DNA from: Rhodohalobacter sp. SW132 | Lineage (GTDB): Bacteria > Bacteroidota > Rhodothermia > Balneolales > Balneolaceae | DNA: 64,000 nucleotides | Reading direction: 5' to 3' | NCBI RefSeq assembly: GCF_003390325.1 | Contig: NZ_QUOK01000003.1 | Span: forward strand, 372,001 to 436,000 | Shown here: positions 1 to 8,534 of the stretch, one piece after another | Numbering within the stretch: the stretch's first letter is position 1 | How the letters are laid out: every line of letters begins with the position of its first letter | Translations under genes and position numbers: made by a program | The notes under the pieces: generated by a model | What the model was told of the DNA's origin: nothing | The model's input: the letters and a program-made list of their open reading frames with translations, nothing else | Database searches by the model: none

Positions 1-12
1 ACGATCAAAGCC

Positions 13-270
13 ATGAAAACAAAAATAATACGTATTGGGAATTCTCAGGGGGTTCGAATTCCAAAACCACTGATTGAAGAAAGCGGATTAACCGAAGAAA
101 TTGAGATGATTCTCAGAGACGACGAAATTATTATTCGCTCTGCTGAAACAACAAGAAAGGATTGGGAAGCATCTTTCAAAAAAATGGAAGAACAAGGTGA
201 TGATTCTTTATTTGATAAGGAAGAGGTTGAACAGCCATCCGATTGGGATAAAACTGAGTGGACATGGTAG
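13..270 (+). CDS. MazE/AbrB-type antitoxin
   Basis: An 85-residue protein whose first 45 residues look like a SpoVT/AbrB swapped-hairpin DNA-binding domain: KTKIIRIGNSQGVRIPKPLI followed by an IEMILRDDEIIIR strand pair. The acidic, tryptophan-rich C-terminal tail (residues 50-85) is what MazE-type antitoxins use to wrap the toxin. The next gene, a PemK/MazF-like toxin, overlaps or abuts its end, so the two form a type II toxin-antitoxin operon. Family knowledge says such antitoxins repress their own promoter, but that promoter lies outside the window. Confidence 0.88.
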   Translation: MKTKIIRIGNSQGVRIPKPLIEESGLTEEIEMILRDDEIIIRSAETTRKDWEASFKKMEEQGDDSLFDKEEVEQPSDWDKTEWTW

Positions 271-599
271 ATAAACATCAGGTACGAAGGTTTGAGGTTC
301 ATCTGATTTCGCTTGATCCGGCAAAGGGATCTGAAATCAGAAAAACCCGTCCCTGCATAATCATTTCACCCGATGAAATGAATAAGCATATCAGAACCGT
401 AATCATCGCACCGATGACTTCTGCAATCAAAAATTACCCTACACGGGTCACTACTACATTTCAGGGCAAAAAGGGGCAGATAGTTTTAGATCAAATTCGT
501 ACAGTAGATAAAAGCCGTTTGATCAAAAATCTTGGCACTATTAGTTCAACAGCTGAAGAGAAAGTATTGAAAACCTTGCAGGAGATGTTTGCCCCGTAG
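264..599 (+). CDS. PemK/MazF family endoribonuclease toxin
   Basis: An 111-residue protein of the usual MazF length. It has an SH3-like barrel start (FEVHLISLDPAKGSEIRKTRPCIII) containing the conserved R-K-T-R-P stretch, then the APMTS segment and the QIVLDQIRTVDKSRL stretch typical of PemK/MazF ribonucleases. The ATG at 264 was chosen because it sits just before the conserved strand. An in-frame GTG at 258 would add two residues. The gene overlaps the 3' end of the antitoxin gene by a few bases, which fits translational coupling. Predicted to cleave mRNA at short sequence motifs when freed from the antitoxin. Confidence 0.88.
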   Translation: MVDKHQVRRFEVHLISLDPAKGSEIRKTRPCIIISPDEMNKHIRTVIIAPMTSAIKNYPTRVTTTFQGKKGQIVLDQIRTVDKSRLIKNLGTISSTAEEKVLKTLQEMFAP

Positions 600-958
600 A
601 TTCGCCAACTTCACCAGGGGTTCGGGCATTGGTATTCTCGCTCCGTTGAACAATGTTGGATAGAAATTAAGAATCTTAAAATATATGATTTTTTTACCAG
701 GAGTCCGCTGGCTGGCGGATCGAAGTACCACGGAGTGTATAAATATCAAATTACTAATCTTCGTGAAACCTTTGCGTTTTCGTGACTTTCCCCGGAGGGA
801 TCTCCTTGAGAGTGGACGAAACGCCGGATGGTTTATCATCCTCAAAATTTATCATTTACTTAGAAATTTTTTCACCAAGATTGTAATGCTATGATTTTCG
901 TTTACCCACAAGAATTACTGTAGAACCTTATTATATTTTATTCTTACACTGATTTCCC
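600..958. other. Intergenic region without a recognisable gene
   Basis: This 359-base stretch follows the toxin gene. It contains a short imperfect hairpin near 703-722 (GTCCGCTGGCTGGCGGATC) and otherwise nothing I recognise. Open frames across it on both strands have no family resemblance. Confidence 0.5.
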
Positions 959-1912
959 ATGAACCGAATCGACCGTCTTACCGGAATAATCATCTACCTC
1001 CAGGGACGCAAAGGAGTTGCTGTGGAGGAGCTTGCTGAGAGATACGGAATCAGCAGCCGCACGGTATATCGCGACCTGAAAGCGCTGGGTGAAGCCGGAG
1101 TTCCGCTAACAAACGATCCCAAAAAAGGGTGGCAAATCATTCACGGTTTTCACCTTCCCCCTGTGATGTTCAGCCGGGATGAAGCCTCCGCCCTGATCGC
1201 CGGTGAGCGCTTAATGCAAAAATGGTCGGAGACACGTCTGGGAAAATCGTACGTTTCAGCTCTCGACAAAATCCGTTCAACTCTCCCATCTGAATCAAAA
1301 GAGTATGTTGAAGTGCTGGATCATCATACACGGATTATTCCCCACTCTAACGGCCGGCAGCATCCGCCAGACAATGATATTTTCTCATTTCTGCAGAAAG
1401 CAATTTACGCCAAAGAGTTAATAGAAATCACCTATCACTCTCCCTATTCTGACAAGAAAACCACACGCGAAGTGGAGCCGCTCGGAATCCTTCTCATGAC
1501 AAACCACTGGTATCTTGCCGGTTGGTGCAGGCTGAGAAAAGATTACCGGATGTTTCGCACCGACCGTTTTGAAAAGTGGAAAGGCACATCTAAAAAGCTT
1601 ATCGACCCGCCTTCGCACACCCTGCAGGAGTATTACGACCGTGAACTTAAAAATGAGGATAACTTTATTGAGATTGTAATCCATTTCGATTCTGCAGTCA
1701 CCCGCTACATTGGTGATCAAAAGTACTGGCACGGCTGGATTTCAGAGAAAAAAACGGATACCGGTATTGAAATGACCTTTCTCACTTCCGGGTGTGATTA
1801 TTTTTGCCGATGGCTGCTGATCTGGGGTGATGGAGCTACCATTATCCGGCCGGCATCGATCAGGAACAGGGTGAAGGGTTTGGTTGAAGAGCTTGTCATG
1901 CACTATAAATAA
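959..1912 (+). CDS. YafY-type transcriptional regulator (HTH + WYL)
   Basis: A 317-residue regulator. Residues 1-60 form an HTH_11 winged helix (RIDRLTGIIIYLQGRKGVAV, then SSRTVYRDLKALGEAGVPL). A central region follows, and from about residue 145 a WYL domain (ELIEITYHSPYSDKK, PLGILLMTNHWYLAGWC) leads into a WCX-like C-terminus. WYL domains sense small ligands or nucleic acids, and family members regulate DNA-damage, defence or metabolic genes. Its target is not visible. The neighbouring DinB-fold gene is transcribed in the same direction, but about 340 bases of repeat DNA separate them, so co-regulation is only a guess. Confidence 0.9.
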   Translation: MNRIDRLTGIIIYLQGRKGVAVEELAERYGISSRTVYRDLKALGEAGVPLTNDPKKGWQIIHGFHLPPVMFSRDEASALIAGERLMQKWSETRLGKSYVSALDKIRSTLPSESKEYVEVLDHHTRIIPHSNGRQHPPDNDIFSFLQKAIYAKELIEITYHSPYSDKKTTREVEPLGILLMTNHWYLAGWCRLRKDYRMFRTDRFEKWKGTSKKLIDPPSHTLQEYYDRELKNEDNFIEIVIHFDSAVTRYIGDQKYWHGWISEKKTDTGIEMTFLTSGCDYFCRWLLIWGDGATIIRPASIRNRVKGLVEELVMHYK

Positions 1913-2087
1913 ACTACCTCGGGGCAGAGCCCGCTAGGTATCAAATTGGGTCCCATACCTTTTTGGTCGATATGGAGTTTATTCTGGAGTGCCCCCTTTT
2001 GCCGCGGGCATCCCTTCGGGGGAAGGGGGACTTCGTCTTTTCCGACCCAGAGGGTCGGGGAGTTAAACCACTTATGATTAAACGCCC
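1913..2087 (+). repeat. Mosaic intergenic repeat, copy 1
   Basis: The repeat begins at ACTACCTCGGGGCAG, directly after the TAA stop of the WYL regulator, and ends at AAACCACTTATGATTAAA. The same two ends, in the same orientation to the preceding gene, occur at 28803-29292 on the minus strand, directly after the stop of the gamma-glutamyltranspeptidase gene. Shared blocks include GGTATCAAATT, ATATGGAGTTTATTCTG, GGGGGACTT and TTCCGACCC...GGGTCGG (a hairpin at about 2039-2056). Internal sequence between blocks differs in length. Confidence 0.75.
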
Positions 2088-2171
2088 GTTTATTCTGTAG
2101 TTTCAAAATTAAGCCATTTATCTCAGGCGCTCTTCCAGAAACCCAGACGGAATAGCATACCAAAAAAAATT

Positions 2172-2183
2172 CAATACGTATTG
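2172..2183. promoter_or_regulatory. Perfect 12-bp palindrome CAATACGTATTG
   Basis: A perfect palindrome about 70 bases before the DinB-fold gene. A near-identical core, TAATACGTATTG, appears at 27175-27186 in the gap upstream of the amidohydrolase gene. It may be a dimeric regulator site, but two occurrences in 64 kb are weak support. Confidence 0.25.
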
Positions 2184-2251
2184 ACACAGGGTTGTCAAAA
2201 TCGGCTGCTACATTCCCGTAAGTGATTCAACCATAACCAAATAAAACCAAA

Positions 2252-2749
2252 ATGACCATCCTTGAAATGTTTACCAAAGAACTGAAAAGTGAAGCTGAAA
2301 TTACCCGAAAATTTCTCCAGTCAGTTCCCGAAGATAAAATGGAGTGGCAGCCTCATTCCAAAAGTATGACCCTGAAACGCCTGATCAATCACGTTGCCGA
2401 ACTGCCAGAGTGGATTGAGGGAGTTATTCAAACCAGAGAGTTAGACTTCGAAAAAGAGCCCTACACGCCAAATGACCGATCAAGCAGAGATGAACTGATT
2501 GCGTTTTTTGAAGATTGCCTGAAACGCGGGTTAGCTGCCCTTGGTGCTTCCGATGAAAGTATGTTGTCGGAAATGTGGACGCTTCGTGCCGGTGAGGTCA
2601 TTTTTTCAGAGACGGAAAAGTGGGAGATGATCCGCCACACACTGAACCAGATCACTCACCACCGCGCCCAGCTTGGCGTCTATTACCGGCTCCTGGACAT
2701 TCCCGTTCCCAGCAGCTACGGCGGCAGTGCCGATGATGATTCGTTTTAA
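2252..2749 (+). CDS. DinB-fold (DinB_2) family protein
   Basis: A 165-residue protein with the four-helix DinB/YfiT arrangement. Metal-binding histidines appear in the expected places: NHVAEL near residue 50, and HTLNQITHHRAQLGVYYRLL near residues 129-148. This HxxxH-type C-terminal helix is the hallmark of the superfamily, which includes metal-dependent thiol S-transferases (bacillithiol, mycothiol) and many uncharacterised enzymes. No substrate can be assigned. It stands alone between a repeat element and a DUF5995 gene on the same strand. Confidence 0.88.
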   Translation: MTILEMFTKELKSEAEITRKFLQSVPEDKMEWQPHSKSMTLKRLINHVAELPEWIEGVIQTRELDFEKEPYTPNDRSSRDELIAFFEDCLKRGLAALGASDESMLSEMWTLRAGEVIFSETEKWEMIRHTLNQITHHRAQLGVYYRLLDIPVPSSYGGSADDDSF

Positions 2750-2871
2750 AAATCCTATACTCGGTTCTTCATTCGTGCGATAATCAATATATTCCTCTGA
2801 AAATTCTGCCCACCTGTGTGTGGGCAGAATTTCAAAATCCGGAATCATTCCACACAACCAGAGGAAATCGT

Positions 2872-3624
2872 ATGGACTCAATTGAGCAGGTAATTTTACG
2901 AATGGACGACATTGTGGATCAGTGCAAACGTGATCACCTCCGGGCTGGGTATTTCGCCGTGCTCTATCGGTTTGTGACGATTCGAATTAAGCAGTGCATT
3001 GAAAATGGCGATTTTGACGATTCTGCAAGAATGGAGCGGCTGGACGCTATTTTTGCTCAGCGTTTTTTTGATGCGTTTGACGGGCATTACAACAACAGAG
3101 GCGAACCGGTAACTGAGAGCTGGAAACACGCCTTCAACTCGGCTGAATCAGGAGATTATGTGATTATGCAGCACCTGTTTCTGGGCATAAACGCTCACAT
3201 CAACCTGGACCTTGGCATTGCGGCTGCAGAAACCATGCAGGGGCAAAACATGGATGAGATCTGGAATGACTACGATAAAGTAAACGGCATTTTATCTTCC
3301 CTGGTTGAACAGGTGAAATCAAATATCGGACGGGTCTCCTTACTCTTTGGACCGATGATCCGCCTGGCAAACGGCCGGGATGAAATGCTCATCGATTTCA
3401 GTATCCTAACCGCTCGCGACGGAGCCTGGCTTTTTGCCTGCCGATACGCGAAAGCTTCCGATAAAAACCTGGAAATTCAAAACCGGGATCGGGTGATTGC
3501 TGCTCTGGCCCGAAAACTCACAAATACCGGCAAAACACTCACTTTTCTCATTGGAATCATCCGCTGGGGTGAATTCAGAACCCTTCCATCCGAACTCGAC
3601 AGACTGGCGGGTATTCTTGATTGA
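2872..3624 (+). CDS. DUF5995 family protein
   Basis: A 250-residue cytoplasmic protein. Conserved DUF5995 features are visible: the N-terminal IEQVILRMDDIVD, then GYFAVLYRFVT, FDDSARMERLDAIFAQRFFDAF, and HLFLGINAHINLDLGIA around residues 100-120. The family is probably all-helical and of unknown function. An in-frame upstream ATG at 2818 exists, but the start at 2872 is preferred because it has an AGAGGA sequence eight bases upstream and matches the usual N-terminus. A palindromic CCCGGTTCG-C-CGAACCGGG lies ten bases after the stop. Confidence 0.85.
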   Translation: MDSIEQVILRMDDIVDQCKRDHLRAGYFAVLYRFVTIRIKQCIENGDFDDSARMERLDAIFAQRFFDAFDGHYNNRGEPVTESWKHAFNSAESGDYVIMQHLFLGINAHINLDLGIAAAETMQGQNMDEIWNDYDKVNGILSSLVEQVKSNIGRVSLLFGPMIRLANGRDEMLIDFSILTARDGAWLFACRYAKASDKNLEIQNRDRVIAALARKLTNTGKTLTFLIGIIRWGEFRTLPSELDRLAGILD

Positions 3625-3633
3625 TTAATGTAA

Positions 3634-3652
3634 CCCGGTTCGCCGAACCGGG
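3634..3652. repeat. Short palindromic hairpin repeat (GGTTCGNCGAACC type)
   Basis: CCCGGTTCG and CGAACCGGG are separated by one base, just after the DUF5995 stop. The same GGTTCGGCGAACC core makes up the 37-bp tandem array at 36348-36458. It is probably a dispersed REP-like element and may also stop transcription here. Confidence 0.6.
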
Positions 3653-3705
3653 AAGCCCGGTAACTATTAGAAATTTGGTAGTTACAAATCGTACACATTC
3701 TTCCT

Positions 3706-3745
3706 TCTCACACGTCATCGCGGAACACGATCCGCGATCTCCCAT
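3706..3745. repeat. REP-like hairpin (TCGCGGA...TCCGCGA)
   Basis: CGTCATCGCGGAACACGATC followed by CGCGATCTCCCA forms a 7-bp stem. Related copies are at 49726-49760 and, more degenerate, 52488-52520. The rest of the 3653-3972 gap is AT-rich and holds no gene I can support. Confidence 0.6.
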
Positions 3746-3972
3746 TCTCGCATAAAACAACAGTTTGCCAATAGCGGATCTTTCAAGTTTGTACAAGTAT
3801 GAGAGATTATTTCAAGTTCAAGATTTAACAATCAAACTCAGATCTCAACAAAAACTAAAAAATATTCATCCAGACCACACCACTCGATTCGGGATGTATT
3901 AAACCCAATAGATTCATTACATTAATCTTCTTCTGCAGCATGGGGTAATTAAAAACAAAAAATTCTTTACGT

Positions 3973-5049
3973 ATGAAGATTGCAATCAATACAGGCGGCG
4001 GGGATGCTCCCGGACTTAATGCAGCCATTCGCGCTGCTACACTCGCGGCATTGTCTCACGGATGGGAAGTTGTGGGCATCAAAAATGGGTATGGGTCACT
4101 TTACACCGAAGAGCCGTTTATTCCGCTGAACCAGGATACTGTTCGCGGTATTACATTCCAGGGCGGCACAATTCTCGGCACAGCAAATCGCGGAAACCCG
4201 TTTGAGATGCCGTATCAGAAAGATGACGGGAGCTGGGCGCTTGAGGATCGATCCGATGAAGCGATAGATGTCTTCAAAAAGCATGGAATCGATGCACTGA
4301 TTGCGATTGGCGGCGACGGATCAATGATCATTGCCGATAAACTGACCAAAAAAGGTATCCCGATCATCGGCATCCCAAAAACGATCGATAATGATATCTG
4401 GGCAACGGATATCACACTCGGGTTTGATACTGCTGTATCTACAGCCACGGAAGCGATTGATAAACTCACCACGACGGCAGCATCACATCAGCGCATCATG
4501 GTGGTTGAGGTGATGGGGCGTTATGCCGGCTGGATTGCACTGCACTCCGGGCTCTCTGCATCGGCCGATATCATCCTGATACCCGAAGTGGAGTACACGT
4601 TTGATTCCATTTTGAAAAAGATTGAAGAGCGTGAGAAACGCGGACGCCACCACACCATCGTGGTTGTGGCAGAAGGTGCAGTGGAAAAAGGCGAAACGCA
4701 TTTTGTGAAAGGAAAAGTGATCGGCCAGTCGGAACAGCTTGGCGGCGCCGATCAGTATATTGCGGATAAACTCTCAGAATTGACGGGCAAGGAGTCGCGC
4801 TCGATTGTCCTGGGCCATCTTCAGCGCGGCGGAACTCCCAGCTCCTACGACCGGCTCATCTCACTCCGCTTTGGAGCAGCCGCAGTCCGTGCCATCGACG
4901 AAGGCGATACCAACAAATTGATCGTAATGCAGCAGAATCAAATCAAGCGGATTCCCATTGCCGAGGTTGCTAACAAAATGAAACTGGTTCCTCTCGACGG
5001 CGATACCATCAGGACCGCCCGCGAAATCGGAACCTGTTTGGGTGATTAG
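3973..5049 (+). CDS. pfkA: 6-phosphofructokinase, mixed-substrate (group III) type
   Basis: A 358-residue enzyme that phosphorylates fructose 6-phosphate in glycolysis. The N-terminal GGGDAPGLNAAIRA, GGDGS (113-117), PKTIDND (135-141, catalytic Asp), MGRYAGWIAL and LGHLQRGG motifs are all present. The residue after GGD is Gly, the ATP-type state (E. coli Gly104). The residue before TIDND is Lys, the state usual in PPi-type and group III enzymes (E. coli has Gly124). This Gly/Lys combination is known from actinobacterial ATP-dependent PFKs, so ATP is the likelier donor, though PPi use cannot be excluded. The next gene, yjbQ, starts about 55 bases downstream. Confidence 0.94.
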   Translation: MKIAINTGGGDAPGLNAAIRAATLAALSHGWEVVGIKNGYGSLYTEEPFIPLNQDTVRGITFQGGTILGTANRGNPFEMPYQKDDGSWALEDRSDEAIDVFKKHGIDALIAIGGDGSMIIADKLTKKGIPIIGIPKTIDNDIWATDITLGFDTAVSTATEAIDKLTTTAASHQRIMVVEVMGRYAGWIALHSGLSASADIILIPEVEYTFDSILKKIEEREKRGRHHTIVVVAEGAVEKGETHFVKGKVIGQSEQLGGADQYIADKLSELTGKESRSIVLGHLQRGGTPSSYDRLISLRFGAAAVRAIDEGDTNKLIVMQQNQIKRIPIAEVANKMKLVPLDGDTIRTAREIGTCLGD

Positions 5050-5104
5050 TTCAGGCTACTTATTCATCACACCAAATCAAACCGCTCCGAACGACAACAT
5101 ATTT

Positions 5105-5527
5105 ATGGAAACGATTCAAAAAACCATCACACTTTCACCAAAACCGAGGGGATTTCACCTGGTTACGGATGAGATCCTTGGCAAATTTCCGGAATTGAAA
5201 CAGATCAAGGCCGGCGTAGCGCACGTTTTCATTCAGCATACCAGTGCCGGCTTGTCGATCAATGAAAATGCGGATCCATCCGTGCGTCGCGATTTTGAGT
5301 CGCACTTCAACCGCATGGTCCCCGAAGACACCTCTCTCTTTGAGCACACGCTTGAGGGGCCGGATGACATGACTTCACACATCAAAAGTTCAATTCTCGG
5401 ACATTCTGTCTCCATCCCGGTCACCAACGGACGTTTTAACCTGGGAACCTGGCAGGGAATTTACCTGTGCGAGCATCGAAATCGCGGCGGATCACGCAGG
5501 TTAGTGGTTACGGTTACGGGAAGCTGA
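5105..5527 (+). CDS. yjbQ: YjbQ/UPF0047 family protein
   Basis: A 140-residue protein matching the usual UPF0047 length. It has FIQHTSAGLSINENADPSVRRD, the family signature, and the C-terminal LGTWQGIYLCEHRNRGGSRRLVVTVTG. Members rescue thiamine-phosphate synthase mutants weakly and are probably metal-binding, but their true role is unsettled. A longer frame opens at 5042 and overlaps the phosphofructokinase end, but residues before the Met at 5105 show no family match, so that start was chosen. The gene converges with serA. Confidence 0.88.
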   Translation: METIQKTITLSPKPRGFHLVTDEILGKFPELKQIKAGVAHVFIQHTSAGLSINENADPSVRRDFESHFNRMVPEDTSLFEHTLEGPDDMTSHIKSSILGHSVSIPVTNGRFNLGTWQGIYLCEHRNRGGSRRLVVTVTGS

Positions 5528-5592
5528 CCCGGCCTGAAGCAAATCAGCCCGGTTTATCCTTTCATGAAACTGCCCCTGTCGCAGGGCATCGT

Positions 5593-6834
5593 TCAATATA
5601 GAATTCGCGCTTTGATGGTATGCTTTACTTCATTCAGAACATTCAGCAGTCCGTCGTCGTGATGTTTGTCAACATCCAGAACCACGTAACCGATTTTCTC
5701 ATTTGTTTTGAGATACTGCCCGAGAATATTGATATCCATATCAGACAGGCAGCGGTTGATCTCCGACAGAACACCCGGCTTGTTTTCGTGAATATGAAGT
5801 ATTCTGTGCGCATTTTTTTGCACTGGCAGGTTGAGTGACGGGAGTGAGTGCGATCCCACCGTGGTACCGTTGTCAATAAGGTTGATCAGTTTTGTGGAGA
5901 CATCTACCCCAATATTGTACTGGGCTTCAATAGTAGAGCCGCCGATATGCGGCGTAAGAATAACATTCGGCAAATTCTGCAATTCAGATTGAAACGGCTC
6001 TCCCTTCGACTCAGGCTCCTGCGGATAGACATCAATCCCCGCGCCGGAAATATGGCCCGATTTAATGGCTTCACTGAGAGCTTTTATATCCACAACGGAA
6101 CCGCGGGAAAGATTCAGCAAAATACTTCCCTTTTTCATTTGAGAAAGTTTGTCGGCGTCCATCATCATCTCGGTACCTGAAGTTGCCGGCACGTGCAGAG
6201 TAACAATATCCGATCGCTTTAAAAGGTCGTTCATCGACTCTACCCGTGTAGCGTTGCCCATCGGTAGTTTTGGTTCAATATCGTAGTAGAGCACATTCAG
6301 ACCCATATTTTCCGCAAGTACTGATACCTGGGAACCGATATGTCCGTACCCGATGATGCCAATATTTTTGCCGCGGATTTCGTAACTCTCTTTAGCATCT
6401 TTCAACCAGACTCCTTCGTGCGCTTTTTTATCGCGCAATGGAATGCGCCTCATCAGCATAATTGATTCCGAAATCACCAGTTCAGCAACAGACCGGGTAT
6501 TGGAGTAGGGTGAATTAAAAACCGTAACGCCCGCCAGGGTTGCCGCATCCAGATCCACCTGGTTGGTGCCGATACAAAAACAACCGATTGCCTTCAATTT
6601 CTTTGCGTGTTTGAGAACCTTCTCTGTAATTTGCGTTTTCGAGCGAACGCCAATGATTTGCACATCCTCAATATTGTTCAGAAGCTCCTCTTCGCTCCAG
6701 GCAACATCATGAGTTTCAACATTTGTAAAGTGATGTTTTTTAAAATTTTCAGCCGCTTTGGGATGAATTCCCTCCAGCAGCAGGATTTTAATATTTTCTT
6801 TGGGATAAGAAAGATTCTCTTTGGCTTCTTTCAT
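5593..6834 (-). CDS. serA: D-3-phosphoglycerate dehydrogenase
   Basis: A 413-residue enzyme oxidising 3-phosphoglycerate to 3-phosphohydroxypyruvate, the first step of serine biosynthesis. It is strikingly like the E. coli enzyme throughout: CFCIGTNQVDLDAA, the NAD-binding GIIGYGHIGSQ, the catalytic Arg in NLSRGSVVD, and the catalytic His in LTPHIGGST. The C-terminal ACT domain (about 338-413) retains HENKPGVLSEIN and DINILGQYL, the regions that bind serine in E. coli. Feedback inhibition by serine is therefore likely. It appears monocistronic, transcribed away from a 225-base gap that separates it from serS. Confidence 0.96.
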   Translation of the reverse strand: MKEAKENLSYPKENIKILLLEGIHPKAAENFKKHHFTNVETHDVAWSEEELLNNIEDVQIIGVRSKTQITEKVLKHAKKLKAIGCFCIGTNQVDLDAATLAGVTVFNSPYSNTRSVAELVISESIMLMRRIPLRDKKAHEGVWLKDAKESYEIRGKNIGIIGYGHIGSQVSVLAENMGLNVLYYDIEPKLPMGNATRVESMNDLLKRSDIVTLHVPATSGTEMMMDADKLSQMKKGSILLNLSRGSVVDIKALSEAIKSGHISGAGIDVYPQEPESKGEPFQSELQNLPNVILTPHIGGSTIEAQYNIGVDVSTKLINLIDNGTTVGSHSLPSLNLPVQKNAHRILHIHENKPGVLSEINRCLSDMDINILGQYLKTNEKIGYVVLDVDKHHDDGLLNVLNEVKHTIKARILY

Positions 6835-7059
6835 TCAATTGGTTGGTATAGATTTGTGGTTTTTACTGATATAATGAATTGCAGACATCGGATGAGTTCT
6901 CATACCTGCAAAAGGTAAAAAAAGTATTTCGTTTAGTTAAGTTTGATTCCAAATATTTAATTCAACATTTCGACGTACATCACCCGAAATATCAACAGCT
7001 TAAATCTTATAAGATTGAAAACGGTCTGATATAGGAGAAGGATAGATTTACATTTAAAA

Positions 7060-8328
7060 TCAAATAACCTCACTTCCGATAAACGGCTGAAGAACATCCG
7101 GTACCTTCACATCACCGTTTTCGGTTTGATAGGTCTCCAGGATAGCCGCTACAATTCGTGGCAGTGCCAGTGCTGATCCATTCAGCGTGTGAACCATCTC
7201 AATCTTCCCTTTTTCATCGCGATACCTGAGCTGCATCCGTCGTGCCTGGAAAGATCCGAAATTGGAACAGGAGCTTACCTCAAGCCAGCGCTGCTGTCCC
7301 GGGCTCCACACTTCAAGGTCATATTTTTTAGTCTGGGTAAAGCCCATATCACCGGTACACATCAACAGGGTCCGGTAAGGGAGTTCCAGTTTTTCGAGCA
7401 GCTGTTCTGCGTGAACACGCAGGCTTTCCAGTTCGGTCTCCGATTCATCAGGATGCACGATTTTTACCAGCTCCACCTTATCGAACTGGTGGAGGCGGTT
7501 CAGCCCGCGCACATCTTTTCCGTAACTTCCCGCCTCACGGCGCCAGCACGGCGTGTGCGCAACATATTTCAGCGGCAGAAGATCCTTACCCACGATTTCG
7601 TCGCGGTGGTAGTTAGTAATAGGAACTTCACCCGTTGGAATCACAAAAAACTGATCGCGCTGAATTTCATACATCATATCTTCCTTATCGGGAATTTGTC
7701 CAGTCCCGCGCGCCGAATCTTCATTCACAAAAAAGGGTGCCTGCATCTCTGTGTATCCGGCGCTCGCCGCTTCTGAGATGAAAAAGTTGATCAGCGCCCG
7801 CTGGAGTGCAGCCATTTTGCCGATGTAAAACGGAAAACCGGCTCCCGTTACTTTCGACCCGCGGTCAAAATCGAGCCACTTTTTTTGCTCAGCAATATCC
7901 CAATGCGGTTTTTTGCCGGTATCACCTGCAGGCTTGCCCCAGGTTTTGAAGGTCTGGTTGTCGTCTTCGGTGCTGCCGACCGGAACAGACGGATCGGGCA
8001 CATTTGGGATTTTATAAAGGAGTTCATCAAGCTCGTCACGCAAACGTGTGATCGATTTTTCCAACTCTTTAATTTTCTCCTTGCTCTCCCCGGTCTCTTT
8101 GATAATTTTCTGAGCTTCCTCTTTTTTTCCCTGCCCCATCAGCTTGCCGATCTCCTTCGACCGGGCGTTGCTCTCCGCTCTCAGACGATCGGCATCGGTC
8201 ACCGCCTTGCGCCACTCATCATCTTTTGCAATCGCTTTATCAACAACTTCTACGTTTTTTTCACCTTTATGGACCATCCCCTGTTTTACGAGTTCTACAT
8301 TTTCGCGGATGAACGTAATATCAAGCAT
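7060..8328 (-). CDS. serS: Seryl-tRNA synthetase
   Basis: A 422-residue class II synthetase that charges tRNA-Ser. The N-terminal 110 residues form the long antiparallel coiled-coil arm that reads the tRNA (rich in K and E, ending KSITRLRDELDELLYKIPN). The catalytic core has TGQIPDKEDMMY, motif 2 (CWRREAGSYGKDVRGLNRLH) and motif 3 (NGSALALPRIVAAILE). Length is normal for the family. It lies divergent from the Lrp-family gene across a 206-base gap. Confidence 0.97.
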   Translation of the reverse strand: MLDITFIRENVELVKQGMVHKGEKNVEVVDKAIAKDDEWRKAVTDADRLRAESNARSKEIGKLMGQGKKEEAQKIIKETGESKEKIKELEKSITRLRDELDELLYKIPNVPDPSVPVGSTEDDNQTFKTWGKPAGDTGKKPHWDIAEQKKWLDFDRGSKVTGAGFPFYIGKMAALQRALINFFISEAASAGYTEMQAPFFVNEDSARGTGQIPDKEDMMYEIQRDQFFVIPTGEVPITNYHRDEIVGKDLLPLKYVAHTPCWRREAGSYGKDVRGLNRLHQFDKVELVKIVHPDESETELESLRVHAEQLLEKLELPYRTLLMCTGDMGFTQTKKYDLEVWSPGQQRWLEVSSCSNFGSFQARRMQLRYRDEKGKIEMVHTLNGSALALPRIVAAILETYQTENGDVKVPDVLQPFIGSEVI

Positions 8329-8458
8329 AATCTGTATTCTACAAGTTTTTCTTAATTTTCAGAGACGTTCAAAGATAGGATTGATCTGCTCCCCGATGAA
8401 ATTTTTTTGCTCCCTCCGCACTTTAAAAGCCGCTTTGAAATAACAATTCTTATCAAGC

Positions 8459-8520
8459 AAAGTATTCGAATTTTTCCTAATTTATTTAAGATAAATACTT
8501 TACTAATTAGAAATATTAGG
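8459..8520. promoter_or_regulatory. AT-rich inverted repeats upstream of the Lrp-family gene
   Basis: Two interleaved inverted repeats lie within 76 bases before the Lrp-type start: AAAGTATT (8459-8466) with AATACTTT (8494-8501), and CCTAAT (8476-8481) with ATTAGG (8515-8520). AT-rich dyads like this are typical of autoregulatory Lrp/AsnC sites. This is an inference from position and symmetry only. Confidence 0.35.
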
Positions 8521-8534
8521 TAGAAAATATAATT

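Noticed and set aside
546-894. Small open frames on both strands after the MazF-type gene
   Set aside because: No family resemblance, overlapping one another or the toxin gene, and no start signals.
1903-2187. Minus-strand frame of 94 codons in the mosaic repeat
   Set aside because: It lies entirely in repeat sequence and has low-complexity, non-protein-like composition.
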